Positions 32,940 to 40,014 of a DNA stretch of 64,000 bases are shown in pieces (positions within the stretch are counted from its first letter, which is position 1; the number at the start of each line of letters is the position of its first letter). Under the pieces are notes generated by a model, which was not told the DNA's origin, made no database searches, and worked only from the letters and a program-made list of their open reading frames with translations. The position numbers were made by a program, and so were the translations under genes. The DNA is from Kitasatospora albolonga (lineage in GTDB: Bacteria > Actinomycetota > Actinomycetes > Streptomycetales > Streptomycetaceae): positions 3,404,001-3,468,000 of the forward strand of contig CP020563.1 of the NCBI GenBank assembly GCA_002082585.1, in the 5' to 3' direction.

Positions 32940-33865
32940 GCGCCCAGGACGGCGGGACCGGGTCCCCTGAGCTGATCGCTCACGCCTCAAGGGAGTTGGG
33001 GATCGAACTCGATCCGGCGTCGGCGCGGTCCGACGACTCGGGCTGGGACTTCCGGGTCACCCACGTCCGCGCCGCCGACGGCACCCCGTGGATACTGCGG
33101 CAGCCCCGACGCCCCGCCGCCTCGGAGCAACTCGCCGTCGAGGGTGCCGTCCTGGGCGCCGTGCGCGACCGGGTCCCGGTGCCCGTGCCGGACTGGCGGC
33201 TGCACACACCCGGTCTGGTCGCCTATCCGAGTCTCCCCGGCGAGGCGGCGGGGCAGGAAGACCCCGTCACGCTGGTCTACGGCTGGTCGATGGACCCGCT
33301 GGCCCACCCGGACCGCTATCTGGAGCCGCTGGCGCGCTCGTTGGTGGCGGTGCACTCCCTGCGCCCCGACGGGCGGTGGAACACCGCGGGCCGCCCGCCT
33401 GCCACCCCGGAGACCGTACGCGCCGGGATCGCGGTGAAGCTGGACCGCGCGCACACCGAACTCGGCCTGAGCAAGGCGCGGCTGGCCCGCTGGCGGCGGT
33501 GGCTGGACGACGACCGGATGTGGCCCGGACAGCTGGCGCTCGTGCACAGGGACATCCACCCCGGCCACACGCTCGTGACCCGGCCGCGGCACGGACCACC
33601 GGTCCTGTCGGGCCTGCTGGACTGGGCGAACGCGGGCCCCGGGGACCCGGCGGCCGACTTCGCCGACATGCTCTACGCCGGAGGCGAGCCGGTGCTCGAC
33701 GGCCTGCTGGACGCCTACCGGGCGGCGGGCGGCGAGGTCCGCGACAGCCTGCGCGCGCACGTCCTGGCCCGGGCCTCGTTCCTGTGGGTCCATGTGGCGC
33801 TGCGCGGCCTGGACACCGGGCGCCCGGCGTGGGTCGAGCTCGCCCTGTCGAGGGTCGCCCGGTGA
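32936..33865 (+). CDS. Antibiotic phosphotransferase, macrolide-kinase (Mph)-like
   Basis: A 309-residue APH-fold kinase. N-lobe: GWDFRVTHVRAADGTPWILR and EGAVLGAVRDRVPVPVPDW. Catalytic loop: ALVHRDIHPGHTLV, in which the usual final Asn is His, as in the macrolide 2'-phosphotransferases. Metal-binding loop: GLLDWANAGPGDPAADFADML. It sits between the stand-alone A domain and the hydrolase fusion with 4-bp overlaps on both sides. It could be a second self-resistance enzyme or could make a phosphorylated intermediate; the substrate is not readable from the sequence. Confidence 0.86.
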   Translation: MSAQDGGTGSPELIAHASRELGIELDPASARSDDSGWDFRVTHVRAADGTPWILRQPRRPAASEQLAVEGAVLGAVRDRVPVPVPDWRLHTPGLVAYPSLPGEAAGQEDPVTLVYGWSMDPLAHPDRYLEPLARSLVAVHSLRPDGRWNTAGRPPATPETVRAGIAVKLDRAHTELGLSKARLARWRRWLDDDRMWPGQLALVHRDIHPGHTLVTRPRHGPPVLSGLLDWANAGPGDPAADFADMLYAGGEPVLDGLLDAYRAAGGEVRDSLRAHVLARASFLWVHVALRGLDTGRPAWVELALSRVAR

Positions 33866-35679
33866 CCGGCACGAGCGGCACGGACAACACCGGCTACGTC
33901 AACGACTTGCCCGGCACAGGCCGTTCGGGCGCCCGAGGGGCCGTACGGGAGACAGGGACGACGCCCGGCGGGACGCCGTACGCCCTGCACGGCACCGGGG
34001 AGCCGATCGTCCTCGTGGCGGGCGCGGGCGGTACGGGCAGGATCTGGGAGCACCACACCGTCCCGGCCCTGACGGCAGCGGGCCGCCTCGTCGTCACTTT
34101 CGACCACGAAGCGGCCGATGAAGTCGAACTGGCCTCCACCATAGGAGAGTTACTCACCTCCCTGGAACTGGCCTCCTGCCCGCTCGTCGGCCACTCCCTC
34201 GGCGCGCTCGCGGTCCAGGAGCTGCTTCTGACCGATCCGCGTCCGGCGGGCGGAGCGGTACTCGTCGCGACCCGGGGCCGTCCCGACCCGGTCGGCGAGG
34301 CGCTGGCCCGGGCCGAGGACGCCTGCGCCAGGGCGGGCATCCGGCTTCCGCCGGAGTACCAGGCGTCCGTCCGGCTGGCGCAGAACCTGTCACCACGGAC
34401 CCTCGCGGACGACCGGGCGGTCACGGAATGGCTCGACATCTTCGAACTGGCCGCGCTCACGGGGGACCCGGCGCCCCGGCCCGCGCGTCTCACGGTCACG
34501 GGAGACCCGGCGGCCCGGCCCTCTCGTCACACGCTCACGGGGGACCCGGCGGCCCGACCCCCTCGTCACACGCTCACGGAAGACCCGGCAGCCCGGCCCC
34601 CGCGTCGATCCATCCGGAACCGGCTGGCCGAACTCGGCCGGATCACCACCCCCCTGCTGGTGGTCGGCTTCGCCGACGACGTCCTGGCACCCGCCCCGCT
34701 CGGGCGCGAGGTGGCCGGGGCGGTGCCCGGCGCCCGCTACGCGGAGCTGGCGGACACCGGCCATCTCGGCTTCCTGGAGCGACCCGACGCCTTCCACACC
34801 GTCCTGCTGGACTTCCTCGCCACCCTGCCCCCCGACCGACCCCGGAGCCCTCCATGTCCCTTGATTCCCCCGTTGACTCCCCCCTGTCCCCTGACTCCCC
34901 CCCTGCCTCTCGGCTCTCCCGCCACCACCACCGCCACCGCCACTGTCACCGCGACCGCGACCGGCACCGTGCACGTCGTCCATGTCGGTGAAGAGGCTCC
35001 CGCGAGCTGGGCGGCAGCCGTCTACCTGTGCGGCCCCACGCCCGCCGACCCGGCCGAGCCGTCCTGGCGCCCGGAGGCCGTCGCCGCCCTGCGTGCCCTC
35101 TGGCGGGACGCGGGAACGCTGACCGTCTTCCTGCCCGAGCCCGCACCGGGCGGCTCCTACCCGGGGTACGCGGACCAGATCGAGTGGGAGGAGGACGCGA
35201 TGCGCCGCTCCGACGTGATCCTGTTCTGGATTCCCCGCGACATGGAGCGGCTGCCGGGCCTGGTCTCCAACATCAAGTGGGGGGCCTGGTACGACTCGGG
35301 CCGGGCGGTGCTGGGCACGCCGCCGGAGGCCGAACGCATGGCGTATCTGCTGCACTTCGCCGAGTCCATCGGGGTGCCGGTGGAGCGGTCGGTCGCGAGG
35401 GCGGCGGGCGCGGCCCTGCGAGCGGTGGGCCAGGGGTCCCCCCGTACGGGCGGGGAGCGGTCGGTGCCGCTCCCGGTCTGGCGCTCGGAGCCCTTCCGCG
35501 GCTGGTACGCGGAGCGCACGGCGGCGGGCGACCGTCTGCTGGACGCCCGGGTGGAGTGGTACACCCGGGAGGGGGACGGAGCCGCATGGCTGCTCACCGT
35601 CACCGTCGCTCCGGGTGACGGCTCCGCCCACGCCGTTCACCGGCTGCTGTCGGCTCAGGAACAGGGCTTGCTCATGTAG
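33862..35679 (+). CDS. Alpha/beta hydrolase fused to nucleoside 2-deoxyribosyltransferase-like domain; TTA codon
   Basis: A 605-residue apparent fusion. Residues about 30-320 are an alpha/beta hydrolase: HGTGEPIVLVAGAGGTGRIW, nucleophile Ser112 in LVGHSLGALA, and a late Asp/His region (VGFADDVLAPAPLG, DTGHLGFLERPDAFH). The cap region carries four 13-residue repeats. A Pro/Thr-rich, low-complexity stretch (about 330-375) leads to a second domain (VYLCGPTPAD at 387-396, DQIEWEEDAMRRSDVILFW, LVSNIKWGAW), which resembles nucleoside 2-deoxyribosyltransferase-like proteins. An ATG in another frame at 34853 raises the option that these were two genes joined by a frameshift. TTA codon at 34150-34152. 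Its end overlaps nat by 25 bp. Confidence 0.75.
   Translation: MTGTSGTDNTGYVNDLPGTGRSGARGAVRETGTTPGGTPYALHGTGEPIVLVAGAGGTGRIWEHHTVPALTAAGRLVVTFDHEAADEVELASTIGELLTSLELASCPLVGHSLGALAVQELLLTDPRPAGGAVLVATRGRPDPVGEALARAEDACARAGIRLPPEYQASVRLAQNLSPRTLADDRAVTEWLDIFELAALTGDPAPRPARLTVTGDPAARPSRHTLTGDPAARPPRHTLTEDPAARPPRRSIRNRLAELGRITTPLLVVGFADDVLAPAPLGREVAGAVPGARYAELADTGHLGFLERPDAFHTVLLDFLATLPPDRPRSPPCPLIPPLTPPCPLTPPLPLGSPATTTATATVTATATGTVHVVHVGEEAPASWAAAVYLCGPTPADPAEPSWRPEAVAALRALWRDAGTLTVFLPEPAPGGSYPGYADQIEWEEDAMRRSDVILFWIPRDMERLPGLVSNIKWGAWYDSGRAVLGTPPEAERMAYLLHFAESIGVPVERSVARAAGAALRAVGQGSPRTGGERSVPLPVWRSEPFRGWYAERTAAGDRLLDARVEWYTREGDGAAWLLTVTVAPGDGSAHAVHRLLSAQEQGLLM
34459..34614 (+). repeat. Four 39-bp in-frame tandem repeats inside a hydrolase gene
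   Basis: Four units of 39 bp (34459, 34498, 34537, 34576), each encoding 13 residues of the form T-G/E-D-P-A-x-R-P-x-R-x-x-x. The units drift slightly from one another. The total of 52 residues falls in the part of the alpha/beta hydrolase where the cap domain is inserted, so the fold may tolerate it. Confidence 0.85.
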
Positions 35680-36224
35680 AGAGCGTGCTCCCCGGCCGAG
35701 GAGGTGAACTCGTAGAGCGACGTGTCGAGGCCGCAGAGGGAGAAGCCCATCCGCCGGTAGGCGTGGATGGCGGGTGCGTTGATGTTGGTGACCTCCAGCC
35801 AGACCTGCCCGGCGCCGCGCTCCCGGGCGAACTCCTCCGCCCGGGCCATCAGCATCCTGCCGACGCCGCGCCCCCGGTGCCCGGGGGCGACCTCGATGTC
35901 CTCGATGGTGAGGCGGCGGTTCCACGGCGCGTACGAGACGGAGACGAAGCCCGCCAGGGACCCGTCGGCGCCGAGGGCGAGGAAGGTGGGGCTGTCCTGG
36001 TCCTCCGGGCCGCCGTCCTCGTCGTCGCCGTCGGACTCGTCCTCGGGGAACACCTTGGTCAGAGGCGGGTCCACCGGGGTCTCCCGCAGGGTGAACCCGT
36101 TCTCGGCGATCTCCACACGGAAGACGGTGCTCGTGGTGAAGGAGCCGTCCAGCGCCTCGATGGCCTCGGCGTCCTCGGGGCGGGCGGTACGGAGAGCGTA
36201 AGTGGTGTCATCGACTGTGGTCAT
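35655..36224 (-). CDS. nat: Streptothricin/nourseothricin N-acetyltransferase, self-resistance
   Basis: A 189-residue GNAT enzyme that acetylates the beta-lysine amino group of streptothricins and so inactivates them. The sequence follows the known nourseothricin acetyltransferase (Nat/Stat) closely as I recall it: EAIEALDGSFTTSTVFRV, RETPVDPPLTKVFPEDESD, WNRRLTIEDIEVAPGHRGRG with the acetyl-CoA loop RGRGVG, WLEVTNINAPAIHAYRRMGF and CGLDTSLYEFTSS. It contains an acidic insert (about residues 63-80) like the family. This gene is the strongest single pointer to the product class. It is monocistronic and convergent with the hydrolase fusion. Confidence 0.94.
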   Translation of the reverse strand: MTTVDDTTYALRTARPEDAEAIEALDGSFTTSTVFRVEIAENGFTLRETPVDPPLTKVFPEDESDGDDEDGGPEDQDSPTFLALGADGSLAGFVSVSYAPWNRRLTIEDIEVAPGHRGRGVGRMLMARAEEFARERGAGQVWLEVTNINAPAIHAYRRMGFSLCGLDTSLYEFTSSAGEHALYMSKPCS

Positions 36225-36312
36225 GACGTGACACTACGACCGCTGTCCGAGGCAGGGTCGGTATCCGGCCGTGATGCGGTGGGACAGCCTTCGTAACACA
36301 CATGGTCCCTCC

Positions 36313-36347
36313 GTGAGGTCTGTGGAGCCACACTCCCCAGACCTCAC
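36313..36347 (-). terminator. Hairpin terminator after the methyltransferase gene
   Basis: Arms gtgaggtctg (36313-36322) and cagacctcac (36338-36347) pair perfectly, with extra G-C pairing inward. It lies 26 bp past the stop of the leftward methyltransferase gene and before nat's promoter region. No long T-run follows, which is common in these genomes. Confidence 0.65.
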
Positions 36348-36372
36348 GCATGCGGGAGGCCATGGCCTTCCG

Positions 36373-37761
36373 TCAGGGCATGCCGGGCAGGACGCTGAGG
36401 AACGCGTGGAGGCTGCGGCTGTTGACCGGGTCCTGCGCCCGTGCGTCCGGAAACACCTCGGTGATGACGGCGTCGGCGTCCCGGTGCCGAGCCGCGGCCC
36501 GTACGGTCTCGTCCCAGCGCTCGTGCAGCAGTGCGAGCTGCGGCCGCCAGTCCAGTCCGGCCAGGCCCGGCGGCAGCCGGTCGATGTCCGCCGGGGGCGG
36601 GGCGGGCGACTCCGCGGCGGCGCCCGGCGAGAGGTTGGCCGCGGTGAGGTCGTGCACCTCGCGGCGGGCCCGGCCGTCCTTCCGCAGCACCATGAAGCAG
36701 GTGTAGAGGCGGGAGGCACCGAGGGCGTCCGTGTGGGCGTCGAGGCGGCGCAGCAGTTCCTGGGGGGCGTCGCCGGGGTTGTACGGGGCGGCCCGCAGCG
36801 CGGTGAGTGCGCTGCGGGTGCGCATCGGCAGCCGTGCGTGGATGGTCACCAGCACCGAGCTGTCACCGGCGAGTTCGAAGATCTCCGGCAGCGCCCAGGG
36901 GCCGACGAGGTCTCCGGCGCATTCGAAGCGCATCACCACCGCCCCGCCGTCGCGGAGCATCTGAGGAGCGTTCTCCCATACGGTCCGCACGACGGCGAGT
37001 CCGTCCGGGCCGCCGTTCCCGGCGGGGCTGTAGGCCACGGTGTCGGGGACGGGGAGGCCGGGCGGGTTGGCGGCGACGAGGTCATAACGGGCGGCGCCCG
37101 CCAGGGCCTGGCGGGCGTCCGCGTGCACGGGCTCGACACGGTCGGTGACCCCGTTGAGCGCGGCGGTGGCGGTGGTCGCGGCCACGCAGTCGGCGCTGAT
37201 GTCGATCGCCGTGGTGCGCAGGCCGCGGGTGGCCAACGCGGAGGCGGTGAGCCCCGATCCGCAGCCGATCTCCAGGGCGGTGCCCTCGGCGTGCGTGCTC
37301 AGCACCCGGTCGGTGAACATCAGCCCGTCCTCGCCGAGGTACACACCGCTGCGGGGCGGGCGGGCGTGGTGGTCGGCGACGGTGAGCAGCCCGCGGAAGG
37401 CGGTGAAGTAGTGGTGGGCGGTGCGGTACGGGGCCACGTCCCCACCGGCGTCCGGAGCCGGGTCACCGCCGACGGACCCGCCCGGGGACGCCATCAGGCC
37501 CAGGGCGGCCAGGGCGTCGGACAGTTCGGGCGGCGGGGCGCTGTGCGCCCCGCCGAGGTGCAGCAGGCGGAACAGGGGATCGTCGCCCGCCGGGTCGGTC
37601 AGCCACGGGTGGTGGATCGCCCCGCCGGCCTGTCGGTACGCCTCCGCCCGTAACGGCCAGTCCAGGGCGCGCAGCACCTTCCCCAGCCGCGACCAGGCGA
37701 CGAGATCGCCGCGGGGTGCGGGGGCGGGAGGGGCCGCCGGAGCGGTACCGGATGCGGTCAC
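36373..37761 (-). CDS. HemK/PrmC-like SAM-dependent methyltransferase
   Basis: A 462-residue protein: an N-terminal helical region (WSRLGKVLRALDWPLRAEAYRQAGG) and a class I methyltransferase core with motif I LEIGCGSGLTASALATRG, motif II TTAIDISADCVAATTATAALNGV and NPPGLPVPD, the NPP(Y/F)-type motif of N-methyltransferases acting on amides or amines. A C-terminal extension of about 130 residues is unassigned. Some streptothricin relatives carry N-methyl groups, so it may tailor the product, but the gene is beyond nat and a terminator and may be a neighbour only. GTG 37761 is chosen; the open frame upstream to 38043 is not family-like. Confidence 0.78.
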   Translation of the reverse strand: MTASGTAPAAPPAPAPRGDLVAWSRLGKVLRALDWPLRAEAYRQAGGAIHHPWLTDPAGDDPLFRLLHLGGAHSAPPPELSDALAALGLMASPGGSVGGDPAPDAGGDVAPYRTAHHYFTAFRGLLTVADHHARPPRSGVYLGEDGLMFTDRVLSTHAEGTALEIGCGSGLTASALATRGLRTTAIDISADCVAATTATAALNGVTDRVEPVHADARQALAGAARYDLVAANPPGLPVPDTVAYSPAGNGGPDGLAVVRTVWENAPQMLRDGGAVVMRFECAGDLVGPWALPEIFELAGDSSVLVTIHARLPMRTRSALTALRAAPYNPGDAPQELLRRLDAHTDALGASRLYTCFMVLRKDGRARREVHDLTAANLSPGAAAESPAPPPADIDRLPPGLAGLDWRPQLALLHERWDETVRAAARHRDADAVITEVFPDARAQDPVNSRSLHAFLSVLPGMP

Positions 37762-37940
37762 GGGAAGGCCCTCTGCTGTGGGCGGCTGTCCTGGCACAGT
37801 TGTCTCGGGCTCCTTCTGGGTTCGGGTGCCGAAGGGGTCACCCCTGATAACCGGGGCGCGGAGCTCCGTACGCGGTTCCTGCCGCCGCGCTTCGCGGGGC
37901 GGTCGCGCAACCTCGGCCACCGATCCTGCCGAGCCGGGGA

Positions 37941-37996
37941 GTTGTGCACCACCGGCCGCATTGTGCGGAACGGTGTTGCCTTCAACTGCCGCACAA
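37941..37996. promoter_or_regulatory. Possible further operator sites with the cluster's gttgt-c word
   Basis: Within the 462-bp gap 37762-38223 upstream of the methyltransferase, gttgtgc (37941-37947) is followed by an inverted repeat, ttgtgcgg (37961-37968) with ccgcacaa (37989-37996), 20-bp centre. The half-site gcacaac matches the regulator-side operator at 17852. Sharing this word suggests the methyltransferase gene may be under the same regulator. The rest of the gap holds no gene I can support. Confidence 0.35.
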
Positions 37997-38181
37997 AACC
38001 GGCACCCGAAACCGGCCTGCCCGCTCGGCCACCCCATGGCCACGACATGGCCACCGCGCTAAGGCCAGTTCAAAGCCCTGCAGGGCAGAACCGCTACCGA
38101 CTGCAAACTTCAGACCTACGCATTGCGACGCACAGACCGCACGTGCCCGATCAGCCCGAATTCCAAGGTCATCCAAAACAA

Positions 38182-38215
38182 GAAACCCCAGGTCAGAGGC
38201 CCGACCTGGGGTTTC
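38182..38215 (-). terminator. Terminator downstream of tRNA-Thr
   Basis: A 13-bp perfect stem: gaaaccccaggtc (38182-38194) with gacctggggtttc (38203-38215), 8-base loop. It lies 9 bp beyond the 3' end of the leftward tRNA gene. Confidence 0.8.
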
Positions 38216-38223
38216 ACCACGGA

Positions 38224-38296
38224 GCCGCCTTCGGGATTCGAACCCGAGACCTACGCATTACGAGTGCGTTGCTCTGGCCAACTGAGCTAAGGCGGC
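38224..38296 (-). tRNA. tRNA-Thr (anticodon CGT)
   Basis: A 73-nt cloverleaf on the minus strand, no encoded CCA. Acceptor arms GCCGCCT/AGGCGGC pair fully; D stem GCTC/GAGC; anticodon stem ACGCA/TGCGT with loop CTCGTAA giving anticodon CGT for ACG codons; T arm TCGGG-TTCGAAT-CCCGA. It marks the border between the antibiotic cluster and conserved chromosome, a usual integration point. Confidence 0.97.
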
Positions 38297-38405
38297 ACGC
38301 CCTGTCGCACTATGGTGCGATCAGCAGCGGGGCCAAGTCTACACAGTTTCCGGGGGTGCTCCGTACCGGCCGCTCCCGGAGGTGTCTGTGCAGGTCAAGG
38401 GGTGG

Positions 38406-39938
38406 TCAGCGGCACTTCTTGCCGTTCGGGGGCGGGGTGCCCTCCAGGAGGTAGGTGTTGATCGCCGTGTCGATGCAGTCGCTGCCCCGGCCGTACGCCG
38501 TGTGGCCGTCGCCGTCGTAGGTGAGCAGGGTGCCGGAGTCGAGCTGGGCGGCGAGGGACTGGGACCACTTGTAGGGGGTGGCCGGGTCGCGGGTGGTGCC
38601 GACCACCACGATCGGGGCGGCGCCCTTCGCCTCGGTGCGGTGAGGGGTGCCGGTGGCCTCGGTGGGCCAGTAGGCGCAGTTCAGGGAGGCCCAGGCGAAG
38701 CCGCGGCCGAAGACCGGGGACGCCTTCTCGAAGTCCGGGACCGCCTTCTCCACCGCGTCGGGGCCGTCGAAGGCGGGCGGGAGGTCGAGGCAGTTCACGG
38801 CCGCGTTGGCGAACATCAGGTTCGCGTAGTTGCCGTCCGGGCCGCGCTCGTAGTAGCTGTCGGCCAGTGAGAGGAGCCCGGAGCCGTCGCTGCGCCGGGC
38901 GCCCTCCAGCGCCTCGCGGAGCTGGGGCCAGGCCGCCTCGTCGTACATCGCGGCGATCACCCCGGTGATCGCCAGGGACTCGCCGAGCTTGCGGTCCTCG
39001 TCGCCGGTCGGGATCGGCTTCGCGTCCAGGTCCTTGAAGAGCTGCTTCAGCTCGGCCGCCGCGTCGGCGGTGGACGTCGTGCCCAGCGGGCAGTCCGGCT
39101 GCTTGACGCAGTCGGCGGCGAAGGACTGGAACGCCCCCTCGAAGCCCGCCGTCTGGTCGCGGTTCATGTCGACGGCCGGGAGGGAAGGGTCCATCGCGCC
39201 GTCCAGGACCAGGCGCCCGGCCCGCTCCGGGAAGAGGTCCGCGTACGTGGCGCCCAGGAACGTTCCGTACGAGGCGCCCACGTAGTGCAGCTTCTCGTCG
39301 CCGAGCAGGGACCGCAGCACGTCCATGTCACGGGCCGTGTCGACGGTGGATACGTACGGGAGGATCTCGCCGGACCGCTTCTCGCAGCCCTGGGCGAACT
39401 TCTCGAAGGCGGCGGTGAGCTTCCGGACCTCCGCCTCGTCGTCCGGTGTCTGGTCGACCTGCGTGAAGGCGTCCATCTCCTTGCCCGTCAGGCACTCCAC
39501 CGGTTCGCTGCGGGCCACCCCGCGCGGGTCGATGGCCACCATGTCGTACCGCGCCCTGACCTGGGCCGGGTAGCCCAGCGCCGCGTACCCCTGGAGATAC
39601 TCGATCGCGGAGCCGCCGGGGCCACCCGGGTTCACCAGGAGCGAGCCGATCCGCTCGCCGGGGCCCGTCGCCTTCTTGCGGGAGACGGCGAGGTCGATGT
39701 CGCCGTCACCCGGCTTGCCGTAGTCCCTCGGCGCCTTCATCGTCGTGCACTCGAACCCCTCCACCCCGCAGTCGCGCCAGCTCAGCTTCTGCGCGTAGTA
39801 GGACGACAGCCCCTCGGGGGCGGCCGTGCCGGTCGCGGAGGCGCTCGGCGACGAGCCGCCGCCGCTGCAGCCGGAGACGAGCAGGCCGGCAGTGCCGATC
39901 CCGATGGCGAAGGTACGGAGCAGGCGCCTGGTCTTCAT
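38406..39938 (-). CDS. Exported tripeptidyl-aminopeptidase-type lipoprotein (alpha/beta hydrolase, TAP-like)
   Basis: A 510-residue secreted serine hydrolase of the Streptomyces mycelial proteinase (Slp/Tap) family that removes short peptides from N-termini. It has a lipoprotein signal (KTRRLLRTFAIGIGTAGLLVSGC), an oxyanion stretch LLVNPGGPGGSAIEYLQ, IDPRGVARSEP, nucleophile elbow GASYGTFLGATYADLFP and a TAP-like C-terminus ending PIVVVGTTRDPATPYKWSQSLA and GDGHTAYGRGSDC with the catalytic Asp and His. ATG 39938 is preferred over 39986 because it begins the signal peptide. Probably chromosomal core, as it sits with holB and tmk in the arrangement I recall from S. coelicolor. Confidence 0.9.
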   Translation of the reverse strand: MKTRRLLRTFAIGIGTAGLLVSGCSGGGSSPSASATGTAAPEGLSSYYAQKLSWRDCGVEGFECTTMKAPRDYGKPGDGDIDLAVSRKKATGPGERIGSLLVNPGGPGGSAIEYLQGYAALGYPAQVRARYDMVAIDPRGVARSEPVECLTGKEMDAFTQVDQTPDDEAEVRKLTAAFEKFAQGCEKRSGEILPYVSTVDTARDMDVLRSLLGDEKLHYVGASYGTFLGATYADLFPERAGRLVLDGAMDPSLPAVDMNRDQTAGFEGAFQSFAADCVKQPDCPLGTTSTADAAAELKQLFKDLDAKPIPTGDEDRKLGESLAITGVIAAMYDEAAWPQLREALEGARRSDGSGLLSLADSYYERGPDGNYANLMFANAAVNCLDLPPAFDGPDAVEKAVPDFEKASPVFGRGFAWASLNCAYWPTEATGTPHRTEAKGAAPIVVVGTTRDPATPYKWSQSLAAQLDSGTLLTYDGDGHTAYGRGSDCIDTAINTYLLEGTPPPNGKKCR

Positions 39939-40014
39939 CCTGGGAGCGTATCCGGCGGGTGACGAGTCGTCCGATTCCCTGCTCAATCGGGTGAAGGAGT
40001 CGGCCCAAACGCCC

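Noticed and set aside
29778..32990. A single 1070-residue minus-strand protein
   Set aside because: Only the portion from about 31385 down is hydrolase-like; the upstream part is antisense to the adenylation gene.
34459..34614. CRISPR-like array
   Set aside because: Repeats are contiguous, in frame, without spacers and drift gradually; it is a minisatellite in a gene.
8445..37761. Viomycin/capreomycin-type cluster
   Set aside because: Has the arginine hydroxylase/cyclase pair and beta-lysine genes, but no multi-module cyclic peptide synthetases; carbamoyl-sugar genes, lone A domains and Nat fit streptothricin.
38058..38130. A second tRNA gene beside tRNA-Thr
   Set aside because: Only 13 bp match the tRNA; no cloverleaf can be drawn.
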